Assembly (NCBI GenBank): GCA_017934175.1
Contig: JAGBKB010000063.1
Location: 18,972 to 82,971 of the forward strand
DNA from: Lachnospiraceae bacterium
Lineage (GTDB): Bacteria > Bacillota > Clostridia > Lachnospirales > Lachnospiraceae
Reading direction: 5' to 3'
DNA length: 64,000 bases
Part shown: in pieces, positions 47,788 to 54,932 of the stretch
Layout of the letters: the number at the start of each line of letters is the position of its first letter
Position numbering within the stretch: the first letter of the stretch is position 1
Made by a program: the position numbers and the translations under genes
Notes under the pieces: generated by a model
The model's input: only the letters and a program-made list of their open reading frames with translations
Told to the model about the DNA's origin: nothing
The model's database searches: none

Positions 47788-48072
47788 TTATAAAACTATA
47801 ATTTTAGAATTAGTTTTCTTTTTATTTTCTACAATTGCTACATTGGGTTTGCCACCAAATTTAATAGTTTGGTAATATCTTTTAGTAGCAGTTTTGGAAC
47901 TATCATAATATTTACCATCTACAATAGCATAATATTTGACAGTTTCTTTACCTGATTTAGTTTTGATAGTTTCATATTCAAACTTCACAGGTTTATTAAT
48001 AAGAGTTGTATCATTTTGTGCATAAGCAGTAGCAGATACAATAAGAGCTAATACGACAATTAATTTTTTCAT
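47788..48072 (-). CDS. Secreted or periplasmic small protein (94 aa)
   Basis: ATG 48072 chosen because it starts a textbook Sec signal peptide (MKKLIVVLALIVSATAYAQ, likely cleavage after AYA). The longer frame from 48129 would bury it. The mature part is a small beta-rich basic domain. Export from an early arm suggests action at the envelope, such as superinfection exclusion, but that is only inference. Confidence 0.65.
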   Translation of the reverse strand: MKKLIVVLALIVSATAYAQNDTTLINKPVKFEYETIKTKSGKETVKYYAIVDGKYYDSSKTATKRYYQTIKFGGKPNVAIVENKKKTNSKIIVL

Positions 48073-48171
48073 TATAATGTTTGTTAAAATAATCGAAGCC
48101 CTCAATAGTTCCAATAGTATTAAGGGCAATACGAGGAGAATTGATGACTAAACTAATAGAATTATGGAACT

Positions 48172-48321
48172 TTAGTCAATAATATCAGCTGATACACAAA
48201 TCCAATCAGGATTAAGTTTTTGAATAGTAATAGAAGCTTCAATAGCTCCATTAGCTCTAATGAAATCAATTTTGATATGTTTATCAATTTTATGTACAAG
48301 TTTACATTCAAAAGTTTTCAT
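48172..48321 (-). CDS. Small hypothetical protein (49 aa)
   Basis: ATG 48321 to TAA 48172, overlapping the upstream 2H-like gene by 14 bp. Beta-strand-like alternating sequence ending LNPDWICVSADIID. Translational coupling is likely. Confidence 0.55.
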   Translation of the reverse strand: MKTFECKLVHKIDKHIKIDFIRANGAIEASITIQKLNPDWICVSADIID

Positions 48322-48775
48322 CTCTTATAACTTTTTTAAGAATAGTAGTTACAGTAATTGGTTCATATAATTTATGCCAACTAATAATAGTATTAGATTC
48401 AAAAGGCCTTGCTCTATGAAATGTACCAATAGTTATATGATAAGTTTTGTATTGAAACATAGGAAAACCTTCAGGCAATTCTACTTTAAATGCAAAAGCT
48501 TTATCATTAAAACCAATATGAGTGATTTGTACTTCATATGTTTCTCCAATAAAATTTTCAAACATATAATTTAATAAACAATACATTTGAAATTTAAATC
48601 GAAATTGATGTTTATCATTTTTATGAAGTAAAGTAATATGTTCAAGATAAATTTTATCTGCTTTATTTATAGTATTTTTTAAATTATCTTGAACAAAATT
48701 TATTAGTTTTTCTCTACTTTCATCAGTAAGAAAAAGACCAAAATAAATAAAATTATCAGGAATAGTAGTTAGCAT
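48308..48775 (-). CDS. 2H phosphoesterase-like protein
   Basis: 155 aa with two HxT motifs, HIT at 46-48 and HIT at 113-115, separated by 67 residues, each in a predicted beta strand (YLEHITLLH and YHITIGTF). This is the active-site pattern of 2H phosphoesterases such as RNA 2',3'-cyclic phosphodiesterases, 2'-5' RNA ligase-like enzymes and the Acb1 anti-CBASS nucleases. Its place among small accessory genes makes cyclic-nucleotide or 2-5A-type degradation attractive, but tRNA repair is equally possible. A dispersed-motif copy lies just before the start (48780-48797). Confidence 0.7.
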   Translation of the reverse strand: MLTTIPDNFIYFGLFLTDESREKLINFVQDNLKNTINKADKIYLEHITLLHKNDKHQFRFKFQMYCLLNYMFENFIGETYEVQITHIGFNDKAFAFKVELPEGFPMFQYKTYHITIGTFHRARPFESNTIISWHKLYEPITVTTILKKVIRDENF

Positions 48776-48839
48776 AGCATTCTTTACGGGGGTTTGGATA
48801 AAGCAAATATTAAGATATACTTTAGGAGTAATATTAAAA

Positions 48840-48864
48840 AGTGGAGATTTATACTTACACCACT
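48840..48864 (-). terminator. Terminator after gene 48883-49155
   Basis: Short stem AGTGG/CCACT (48840-48844 with 48860-48864) followed by a T-run on the minus strand. Confidence 0.5.
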
Positions 48865-48882
48865 ATCAAGTTTGGGATTAAG

Positions 48883-49155
48883 CTAAATCATATCATCTTG
48901 ATATTCTTGAGCTGTTTCTCGTAGTTTAAGTAATTCAGTAATTGAATTACCTACTACATACATAGCCTCTTCAGCTGTAACTCTACTATTTTTAGTAGGA
49001 AAAGGCCAACCAGCATTACCTTTGATAGTTAAATCAAAGATATTTTTGTTTTCAGTAGGTCTAAGTTCAACTTCAAGGTTAGCAGTAATAACTACATTCC
49101 CTTTACTTCTTTTTACTGTAGAAGTAGGAGTAACAGGTTCTTTTCTTTGTTTCAT
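48883..49155 (-). CDS. Hypothetical protein (90 aa)
   Basis: ATG 49155 (MKQRKEPVTPT) chosen; the longer frame to 49272 is low-complexity. Basic N-terminus, beta-rich centre (VVITANLEVELRP, NIFDLTIKGNAGWPF) and a C-terminal helix. No recognised family. Confidence 0.6.
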   Translation of the reverse strand: MKQRKEPVTPTSTVKRSKGNVVITANLEVELRPTENKNIFDLTIKGNAGWPFPTKNSRVTAEEAMYVVGNSITELLKLRETAQEYQDDMI

Positions 49156-49246
49156 GGCTTTTTGTGTTTTGGTAATGTGATTAAAATTAATAATTGTAAT
49201 AAAAACACAATTAAAACAAAGAAAATGTGCTATTATTAAATAACTA

Positions 49247-49429
49247 TTAATTATTTGTTGTAAAATTAACAACAGTAATAGAAGGAGAATCTATTGTCAA
49301 AAATCTATTTGTTTTAGCAAAAATTTTTTTAAGATTAAGAGCAATAACTTAAGCAATAGGAAGAGCAATAAGATAATAAGAGGCAAGAAAAGAAGGTTCA
49401 GCACCACTTTTATTACCTCTTATTTTCAT
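49247..49429 (-). pseudogene. Small gene interrupted by an in-frame TAA
   Basis: Starts MKIRGNKSGAEPSFLASYY, meets TAA at 49349-49351 after 26 codons, then continues in the same frame for 33 more codons (VIALNLKKIFAK) to TAA at 49247. The reading frame looks continuous, and one C-to-T change from CAA would explain the stop. It could be a pseudogene, a 26-aa peptide, or readthrough. Confidence 0.4.
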
Positions 49430-49432
49430 ACT

Positions 49433-49657
49433 TTAAATCCAACTATTATATTTAGCAATTTTTATTGCTTTTTTAGTTGTATAAACCCCATTTGTTCTTC
49501 TATTTACCATGTCTTTAATACAATGTTCGCTATTAAGAACAAGTTGAAGTTTATTAGCTTCATCAGCAAGCCAAGCTTTTCTAACTTTGGTATTATAACC
49601 AAATAGTTTATAGAGAACTTGGCTAATTCCATAAACGGTATAAACAACAATTTTCAT
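49433..49657 (-). CDS. Small basic hypothetical protein (74 aa)
   Basis: Hydrophobic N-terminus (VVYTVYGISQVLYKLFGY), then basic helices. Ends 3 bp before the next start, so it leads a small operon. No family recognised. Confidence 0.55.
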   Translation of the reverse strand: MKIVVYTVYGISQVLYKLFGYNTKVRKAWLADEANKLQLVLNSEHCIKDMVNRRTNGVYTTKKAIKIAKYNSWI

Positions 49658-49872
49658 ATTAGTATTAGTTTAATGATTATCACTATGAATATACGCGAGA
49701 ACATTCGCTGCCATTAAGTAACAGATAGTATCGCGTGTGTACCTTAAAGCGCGTGTGTGCGCGCCCTTTAATAGCGAGAATATATATTATATATCTATAT
49801 TTACTTAGTAAATATAGATATATAATTATATTCGAGCGTTATGAGCTGGGTTTTGAGTAAGTGTCCTTTAAC
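49658..49872. repeat. GC-rich island and 41-bp palindrome in a non-coding gap
   Basis: No gene seen. CGCGTGTGT occurs at 49732-49740 and 49750-49758, and GCGAGAA at 49695-49701 and 49774-49780. A GC hairpin spans about 49744-49772 (outer TTAAAG/CTTTAA, inner CGCG/CGCG). A perfect inverted repeat with 20-bp arms and a 1-nt centre covers 49786-49826. CpG-rich blocks are otherwise rare in this genome. Candidate replication origin or protein-binding locus; unproven. Confidence 0.6.
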
Positions 49873-50145
49873 TTAAAGATAACATTTAATACTATTTGCA
49901 TTACCTGTATTCATAGTTTCAAGTTTATAAGCATAAGTATTAAGTGATATAACATCAGGACAACCAGGTTCTGATGATATATTATCATTAAACATAATTT
50001 TATTATTGACAGTACGATTAACTAATCTGCGTTTAGTAAATTCATACATTTCTTGAGTAGTCAAAGGAGCATTAACGATATATTCTTCATGAATAGTGTC
50101 ACCATTGATTACAATGTGATGATAAGTTTGTGGAATCTTTGCCAT
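49873..50145 (-). CDS. Hypothetical protein (90 aa)
   Basis: ATG 50145 (MAKIPQTYHHIVING) chosen. The longer frame starting at 50271 would begin upstream of the terminator at 50219-50263. Mixed alpha/beta with a conserved-looking GDTIHEEYIVNAPL. A TTGTACCTCAT box (50195-50205) lies in the leader. No family recognised. Confidence 0.6.
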   Translation of the reverse strand: MAKIPQTYHHIVINGDTIHEEYIVNAPLTTQEMYEFTKRRLVNRTVNNKIMFNDNISSEPGCPDVISLNTYAYKLETMNTGNANSIKCYL

Positions 50146-50218
50146 AGTATTAGTTTTACGATTAACATTTGCACGAAGTCTATATAGATATATAATGAGG
50201 TACAAAATAAAAGTAAAA

Positions 50219-50263
50219 AGTATTACCAACACTGTTATGGCCTTAAACAGCATTGGTAATACT
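50219..50263 (-). terminator. Strong terminator upstream of gene 49873
   Basis: Outer stem of 11 bp (50219-50229 with 50253-50263) plus inner 5-bp stem (50232-50236 with 50246-50250); on the minus strand TTTTTACTTTT follows. Confidence 0.85.
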
Positions 50264-50607
50264 ACTTGCAAGATTACAGTTCAATTAATTTCACCAAATG
50301 CAAGAACTGTTAGAAGTTGCATGGGTATATCCACTACATATTATGCCCTTAATACGAATGGAATAAATTTTTAGATACATAATAATACAATTTAATTCAG
50401 CCGATAGTTGTAGCATACTTATGGGCTATATCCAGCATAGGCCATCTATCTGGAAGATTAAGACAAATTTTATGAGTATTGTCTATAACTCAACAAGATT
50501 TAGCATTAACATTTCTATTGACGCCAAAACTCTTGTCAAAATCTAAAATGTTATCTATTGAGGTACAAGCTCTAAATAGATATGTATGAGGTACAATGAA
50601 AAACAAA
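50264..50607 (-). other. Stretch without a confident gene
   Basis: Lies between two terminators and begins (minus direction) with two TTGTACCTCA boxes (50586-50596 and 50559-50568), so it is probably transcribed. Only fragmentary frames exist: a tail of about 30 codons ending at TGA near 50401, and a 29-codon ORF at 50291-50380. It could be a decayed gene or a non-coding RNA. Confidence 0.4.
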
Positions 50608-50636
50608 GCTCCTACTACCACTTGGGTAATAGGAGC
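50608..50636 (-). terminator. Terminator downstream of gene 50683
   Basis: GCTCCTA/TAGGAGC stem (50608-50614 with 50630-50636) followed on the minus strand by TTTGTTTTTC. A second perfect 10-bp hairpin (50652-50661 with 50669-50678) lies between it and the stop codon, forming a tandem terminator. Confidence 0.8.
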
Positions 50637-50682
50637 AATAATGACAAAGCCAATGCTGGTGGTCACATCACCAGCATTAAGT

Positions 50683-51342
50683 TTACTGCCAGGAGTCAGT
50701 GTCAACAGTAGTAGCTACAGCATAAGCTTTGAGCTTTTCACGAAGAACAGGAGAAAGTCTGACAGTAAAGTCAAAACCAATTTCGTATCCTTCAGCTACT
50801 TTCTCATAACCATCGTGATAAGTGACAGTCTCACCATCTACAAGAGGAATGAGAGTGCCGTCAAATACGACATTACGAAGAAGCTCATTGTACATACCAT
50901 TGCTGATACGACGAGCGGAAAGAGCCTGAACATTGGTCACGAGACTATTGGACAGTTCTTGTGTGATACCTTTGCCACCTTCAGCAAAAGCTTTGGAGAG
51001 GACATTAGTAGAACTAATAGCCGCATCTTCATCACGCTTTGCTTTCAGGTCTTCGTAATAACCCTGAAAACCAGGTTCTTTACAAAGAACAGCAATCGCA
51101 CGAGCAATGCCAAACTTGTAGACCGAAGTCTTGATAAGTTCGACATTACCATCCTCTTTCTCGTTCCAATCAGGAATGTTCTGTGTAGCAGAAGTGAGAA
51201 CAACATTGCCGTTGTTATCCATTCTACCCATCAGACCTTTCACTTCGCATACGCTTTCGGCATAACGAACATTGAACTTAGGAGCTTTGGCTTCATTGTT
51301 TTTGGTTGTTGAAGCACCAACCGTAGCATTAGGTTTACCCAT
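50683..51342 (-). CDS. Hypothetical, probably highly expressed protein (219 aa)
   Basis: Codons are clearly more GC-rich than in neighbours, as in the SSB-like and 268-aa genes at 32-34 kb. Small N-terminal Lys/Ala tail, a helical core with KAKRDEDAAISSTN, and a beta-rich C-terminus (GFDFTVRLSPVLREKL). Tandem terminator follows and a TTGTACCTCAT box precedes it (51451-51461). No family recognised. Confidence 0.65.
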   Translation of the reverse strand: MGKPNATVGASTTKNNEAKAPKFNVRYAESVCEVKGLMGRMDNNGNVVLTSATQNIPDWNEKEDGNVELIKTSVYKFGIARAIAVLCKEPGFQGYYEDLKAKRDEDAAISSTNVLSKAFAEGGKGITQELSNSLVTNVQALSARRISNGMYNELLRNVVFDGTLIPLVDGETVTYHDGYEKVAEGYEIGFDFTVRLSPVLREKLKAYAVATTVDTDSWQ

Positions 51343-51813
51343 AACATTAGAGTTCTAATGGTTTCAGCAAGTCTTGGAGCACTGTGCTTGTCCATAGCTG
51401 TGTCTGGACAAAGAGAATGAAATTCTCTTCCGATTTCTATAATGACCTGTATGAGGTACAAAATGAGTTTGAAGGCGGGGGCCTTCAAGAGTGCCATTAC
51501 GACCAGGGGGAGTGATGGTACGAGCCTCACTTACACACTCACCCACTTAATTTTTAACACTAATACTTTCATTAATACTTTCATTAATACTTTTATTATT
51601 TTTAACACTAATATCCTCATTACCGTCTTTATTAATATTTAGTCACCATTTTAATTAATGCTTACATTACCATCTTTATTGTTTTTACCAACTTTAATAT
51701 AATTAATATTATTCTCACTTTATTTATTACCACCTTCCTAATTTTTATTATTTCCAACTTCACCGGGGCCTATTTAATCATTATTATTAACCCAGGGGTT
51801 ATTATATAAAAAT
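51343..51813 (-). repeat. Non-coding leader and low-complexity repeats
   Basis: 51343-51540 holds the leader of the 219-aa gene, with a TTGTACCTCAT box and an AGAGAATG..ATTCTCT hairpin (51411-51427). 51541-51780 is AT-rich and repetitive: a 12-bp unit ACTTTCATTAAT occurs twice in tandem and AACACTAATA recurs. On the minus strand short frames read Lys/Asn/Ile/Ser-rich peptides broken by stops. No convincing gene. Confidence 0.45.
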
Positions 51814-51837
51814 AGCCTGCTCATTCACGAACAGGCT
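51814..51837 (-). terminator. Terminator after the small CxxC gene
   Basis: AGCCTG/CAGGCT stem (51814-51819 with 51832-51837), U-run on the minus strand, 17 bp after the stop at 51854. Confidence 0.75.
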
Positions 51838-51853
51838 TACTATAATTATTTAT

Positions 51854-52034
51854 TTAAACATTTATAAATTCAAGTTCACTATAACATTCTTTATTGTTTT
51901 CTTTAGGTATAGGAATAGTATCTGTTTCATTCCTTGTATCTATAATATATTCAAATTGATTACAATCATAAGGACATTTAAGACATTTATTACAAGGAGT
52001 ATAAAGAAGTTTATGTAAGTTAATTTCTGCCATA
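51854..52034 (-). pseudogene. Small cysteine-rich gene with apparent frameshift
   Basis: ATG 52034 reads MAEIKLT and stops. Skipping one A in the AAA about 13 nt after the ATG joins it to a long downstream frame (LHKLLYTPCNKCLKCPYDC, about 54 codons) that otherwise has no ATG. The CxxC..CxxxC cluster suggests a zinc-binding micro-protein. Its own terminator follows. Sequencing error, decay, or programmed frameshift cannot be told apart here. Confidence 0.45.
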
Positions 52035-52184
52035 ATATTAATTGTATGATTATTCCCAAACCCCTTTAGAAGAATTGTATGCTATGTCCACTGTCAGCTT
52101 TAGTTTGATTATTAAGTTTATCATTAGTTTTATGAAGTTAAACATACAATCCTGTGAGATTTTCTATTACTAAGAAAATAAATA

Positions 52185-52209
52185 TGGGCGATAGTATTAG
52201 TACCGCCCA
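52185..52209 (-). terminator. Terminator after gene 52220-52768
   Basis: TGGGCG/CGCCCA stem (52185-52190 with 52204-52209), T-rich tail on the minus strand; 10 bp after the stop codon. Confidence 0.75.
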
Positions 52210-52219
52210 CAACATTAAA

Positions 52220-52768
52220 TTAAAGAGAACTTCCAGTAGCAATAAATTTAGAAAGTCTATTAAGTCTTTCCATAGCTTCTTGCATACCATGTCCATCCCA
52301 TTTCCAAGAAGTTTTAGCAACAGGACAATTAAACATATCCCAATATTCAAGTTTATAATGATTGGAAATTTGTCCCCAAGGAGTGCTAATCATAACAATA
52401 AACCAAGTACCATCATAACAATGTTCACCACCAAAATGTTTTTTAGATTTGCAAACTTTAATATCTTTAAATCTTACAGGATTATCTTTTTTAATTTGAA
52501 CAAGACTATTAATTAAAGTAGCATTATAACAAAGCCTATAATAATAAAGTTCTTTAAAGGTATGATAACCATCAGAAGTATCTTCTGTAATTTCTATAGC
52601 ATTTGCTTTTACAGATTGTTTACCAACAAGTTCACCATGCTCATAACCTTTGTTCCAGGCTGTATCCCAAGATTTATCCCAGCCTTTTTTGTAACTTGCT
52701 TTTTTAGTAACAAAATAAGTTACTACAACTGCTACAATTAATAGTAGCGAAAACAATAAATAAGTCAT
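52220..52768 (-). CDS. Membrane-anchored phage protein with WDGH motif (182 aa)
   Basis: N-terminal transmembrane helix (about 3-21), a basic/aromatic juxtamembrane part, then a domain containing HYKLEYWDMFNCPVAK and WKWDGHGMQEAMERL. A similar Tyr-Trp-Asp plus WDGH arrangement is seen in uncharacterised Bacteroides phage proteins. Function unknown. Confidence 0.6.
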   Translation of the reverse strand: MTYLLFSLLLIVAVVVTYFVTKKASYKKGWDKSWDTAWNKGYEHGELVGKQSVKANAIEITEDTSDGYHTFKELYYYRLCYNATLINSLVQIKKDNPVRFKDIKVCKSKKHFGGEHCYDGTWFIVMISTPWGQISNHYKLEYWDMFNCPVAKTSWKWDGHGMQEAMERLNRLSKFIATGSSL

Positions 52769-52816
52769 AATGTTTAAAGTTAAGATTGTTAATAAATGTA
52801 TTGAGTTCTATTTTAA

Positions 52817-52895
52817 AAGGGTAATGCTGAATTGGTTTAGAGGAACTTTTAGTATCAATATTTGGTTTAACTTAATGGTTTATAGCATTACCCTT
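52817..52895 (-). other. Long-range inverted repeat upstream of gene 52220
   Basis: Perfect 12-bp arms (52817-52828 with 52884-52895) around a 55-nt loop, in the gap between genes 52768 and 52919. May terminate the control-region transcript or structure the leader of the next gene. No gene seen in the gap on the minus strand. Confidence 0.45.
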
Positions 52896-52918
52896 AGGTT
52901 TAACAAAAATAAAGCAAA

Positions 52919-53092
52919 CTAATAATATTTATGAGATTGTCTTGTACCATAAAGTTTATTTTCATCAGTAATAACTTTATGTTTTCGTTTCTCAATTAGA
53001 ATACCATAATTAGGAGGAAGTTTAATATTTTCTTTTTTAAGTTTAGGTTGTGATTCAATGGCACCCAAACCTTTAATTTTAATCTTTATCAT
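52919..53092 (-). CDS. Small basic hypothetical protein (57 aa)
   Basis: ATG 53092 (MIKIKIKGLGAIES) chosen; the open frame to 53221 would overlap the RepL-like gene by 143 bp. It overlaps that gene by 14 bp, so it is translationally coupled. Lys-rich; no family recognised. Confidence 0.55.
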   Translation of the reverse strand: MIKIKIKGLGAIESQPKLKKENIKLPPNYGILIEKRKHKVITDENKLYGTRQSHKYY

Positions 53093-53732
53093 TTTCTGTT
53101 GGATTAAAACTAAACATTTTAGCTTTATGTTGATATTTATTAGCTCTATAATTAATTTGTTGAACTTTTCTAACAATTTCAGCAGCAGTATATTCTCTAC
53201 GAAGTTGATTTCTTTTATCAATTATAAAATTACCAGATTCATTATATGCCCCTTTATAATCACCATACATTTCTTTATATTGTTTGGCAAATAAATTTAA
53301 ATCACCTTTAAATATAATATTATGATTTATAACATAAGTAGATTTTTGATTAGTTCTAACGAGGAAACCATACTCTTGAAGAATTTTAATAACAGTAGTC
53401 CAATATCGAGCAGGTTTTCCGTTACGACTATAAATAGCAGATGAAACTTCTTTTGTTATTTTAACAAGATTAGTATTTGGCTCAAGCATATAAGCTATTT
53501 GCATAGCCATAGAATAAACAGAACGAGGTAAATCACGAAGCATTAAAGCCCAAACTTTAGTATCTACAACAAGAAAGTCAGGAGGATATTTATCATAATC
53601 AATAATAGGGAAGTTTTCATAATTATCTTTAAATTCAAAAGGACTTACACTAATAGTATAATTGCGAACCTTTCGCATTTCAGCATAATTATTTTGAGTT
53701 CTAACTACAAATCCAGTTTTAAGTTTAACCAT
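53079..53732 (-). CDS. RepL-like winged-helix protein
   Basis: 217 aa. The middle (about 80-150) has a RepL-type winged-helix arrangement: LVKITKEVSSAIYSR, PARYWTTVIKILQEYGFLVR, then YVINHNIIFKGDLNLFAKQY. RepL homologs start plasmid replication in Firmicutes, and RepL-like genes are reported in crAss-like phages. First gene of the whole minus arm, behind a host-type promoter and facing a second winged-helix-like gene. It may be a replication initiator, a repressor, or both. Confidence 0.65.
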   Translation of the reverse strand: MVKLKTGFVVRTQNNYAEMRKVRNYTISVSPFEFKDNYENFPIIDYDKYPPDFLVVDTKVWALMLRDLPRSVYSMAMQIAYMLEPNTNLVKITKEVSSAIYSRNGKPARYWTTVIKILQEYGFLVRTNQKSTYVINHNIIFKGDLNLFAKQYKEMYGDYKGAYNESGNFIIDKRNQLRREYTAAEIVRKVQQINYRANKYQHKAKMFSFNPTENDKD

Positions 53733-53740
53733 AGCATATC

Positions 53741-53762
53741 ATTCCTCTAAAGGGGTGTTGCC
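53741..53762 (+). repeat. Dispersed G-rich motif, intergenic copy
   Basis: ATTCCTCTAAAGGGGTGTTG plus CC, 20 of 22 positions identical to the copy at 25211-25232 inside the Gp157-like gene. Located 8 bp upstream of the RepL-like start codon, within the presumed 5' leader. Confidence 0.6.
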
Positions 53763-53803
53763 ACCATTATTATTATATGTGTTATAAATCATTTCAGCAT
53801 AGG

Positions 53804-53835
53804 CAAATATAACATTTGTTTTGGTATTTACCAAA
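53804..53835 (-). promoter_or_regulatory. Host-type promoter of the minus (early) arm
   Basis: Minus strand: TTTG (53832-53835), 20-bp spacer, TATATTTG (53804-53811). It drives the RepL-like gene at 53732 with a leader of about 65 nt. Its -33 box lies inside the spacer of the opposing promoter. Confidence 0.75.
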
Positions 53836-53851
53836 TTTTGGAGTATATTTG
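53820..53851 (+). promoter_or_regulatory. Host-type promoter of the plus (late) arm, overlapping
   Basis: Plus strand: TTTG (53820-53823), 20-bp spacer, TATATTTG (53844-53851). It drives the gene at 53887. The inverted repeat TTGGTA/TACCAA (53821-53833) sits in the spacer shared by both promoters and is a natural operator candidate. Confidence 0.75.
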
Positions 53852-53886
53852 TACGGAAATCAGTACATATTTATAATGGTATAGTT

Positions 53887-54345
53887 ATGGCTCATATAGT
53901 TGTTGATAAAAGAGATACGGAAATAATGTTTGTTGATAGAGCTAATAAACATTATGCTGAAAATAATGAAGTAATTAAATATATTCTTAAGTCCGATGAA
54001 GGAGATAGTAAACGATTTAAAGTTTCTTCTTTTATTGGTAAGAGTTATGGTCTTAGCGGTATTGCATTAGAAATATATTGTATTGCTGCAACTTATTATG
54101 ACGATAGACCTTTTAGTGTTGCTTCATTAATTAATACTTATAAAAGGATATTTGGTGTTAAAGGTAGAAATGGTAGTTGGTATACAGCTATTCATGTTCT
54201 TACAGAAAAACATTATTTTTATAAAAATGATGATGGTAAATATATTTTATATAATTATTGTAGGCTTCCTAAAAATTGTGAGGATGCTAAATTTTTAATT
54301 ATTGAGCTTGATGAAGAAACAACATCTGCTCCTATTACTATTTAA
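53887..54345 (+). CDS. Winged-helix-like regulator (152 aa)
   Basis: ATG 53887 (MAHIVVDKRDTE) chosen; the longer frame from 53821 needs TTG and would start inside the promoter. Region 50-125 (SSFIGKSYGLSGIALEIYC, then NGSWYTAIHVLTEKHYFYKNDD) resembles a winged helix comparable to the divergent RepL-like protein. It leads the packaging arm, so a regulator of the early/late choice is plausible. No firm family match. Confidence 0.55.
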   Translation: MAHIVVDKRDTEIMFVDRANKHYAENNEVIKYILKSDEGDSKRFKVSSFIGKSYGLSGIALEIYCIAATYYDDRPFSVASLINTYKRIFGVKGRNGSWYTAIHVLTEKHYFYKNDDGKYILYNYCRLPKNCEDAKFLIIELDEETTSAPITI

Positions 54346-54348
54346 ATT

Positions 54349-54405
54349 ATGAATACACTTAAAGAAGGTGGAGGTTTTCCTCCTGTAACAAAAATTAAAA
54401 AATAA
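54349..54405 (+). CDS. Possible 18-aa peptide or leader
   Basis: MNTLKEGGGFPPVTKIKK between genes, starting 3 bp after the previous stop and ending 5 bp before the next start. The DNA also forms a GGAGG/CCTCC hairpin (54370-54383) that could affect translation of the next gene. Coding status uncertain. Confidence 0.25.
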   Translation: MNTLKEGGGFPPVTKIKK

Positions 54406-54410
54406 TTATT

Positions 54411-54932
54411 ATGATTACATTAAAACACGAAGGTTATGATAAGGTTCTTAATGTGCCTGATTCATTAAATGACATCACACCAGAAGTTCTTACTAAACTT
54501 GCTGCTAATGTTATACTTCCTGAACATCGAGTACTTGTTGCTTTATGTTGGAAAGTTAATTTTGCTGATGTATTCTTTTCTAAAAAAGATAATAAATCGG
54601 CTATGGTTATTCCTCTTTGTGCTAAATTTAATCTTAGTGAAGATAGTAAAGAATCTTATAAATTTCTTGAAGTTGGTAAGAAAGTAATTCTTACTCGTTC
54701 TGCTATTGAAATGGGCGTCCATGTTCATATTCCTAATTCTGTATCTATGCAGAGTATCAGTAGTTGGGCAGAAGGTGCTACTAAAGTTAGTTATCCTAAT
54801 TCTAAATCAATTAATATCAATGTTCTCCCTAATGGGCAATTTATGTTAATTGAATTTAAAGTAGTTGCTGTAGGAGCAATTGATGGTGTTATTGAATCTG
54901 ATGTTCTTCCTGAAGACCCTTTTAATAAATGA
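54411..54932 (+). CDS. Hypothetical protein (173 aa)
   Basis: Beta-rich with KVLNVPDSLNDITPEVL, HRVLVALCWKVNFADVF and MGVHVHIPNSVSM. Next gene overlaps by 4 bp (ATGA). Position ahead of the packaging genes; no family recognised. Confidence 0.65.
   Translation: MITLKHEGYDKVLNVPDSLNDITPEVLTKLAANVILPEHRVLVALCWKVNFADVFFSKKDNKSAMVIPLCAKFNLSEDSKESYKFLEVGKKVILTRSAIEMGVHVHIPNSVSMQSISSWAEGATKVSYPNSKSININVLPNGQFMLIEFKVVAVGAIDGVIESDVLPEDPFNK

Noticed and set aside
50490..50705. 71-codon minus-strand frame
   Set aside because: Needs a TTG start within the end of the 219-aa gene and runs through two terminator hairpins.
51364..51546. 60-codon minus-strand frame in the leader of the 219-aa gene
   Set aside because: Needs a GTG start, has unusual composition, and covers the regulatory box and a hairpin; no sign of selection on the protein.
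52824..52922. 32-codon plus-strand frame in the gap near 52.85 kb
   Set aside because: Opposite to the local operon, no promoter, and the DNA is better explained by the inverted repeat 52817-52895.
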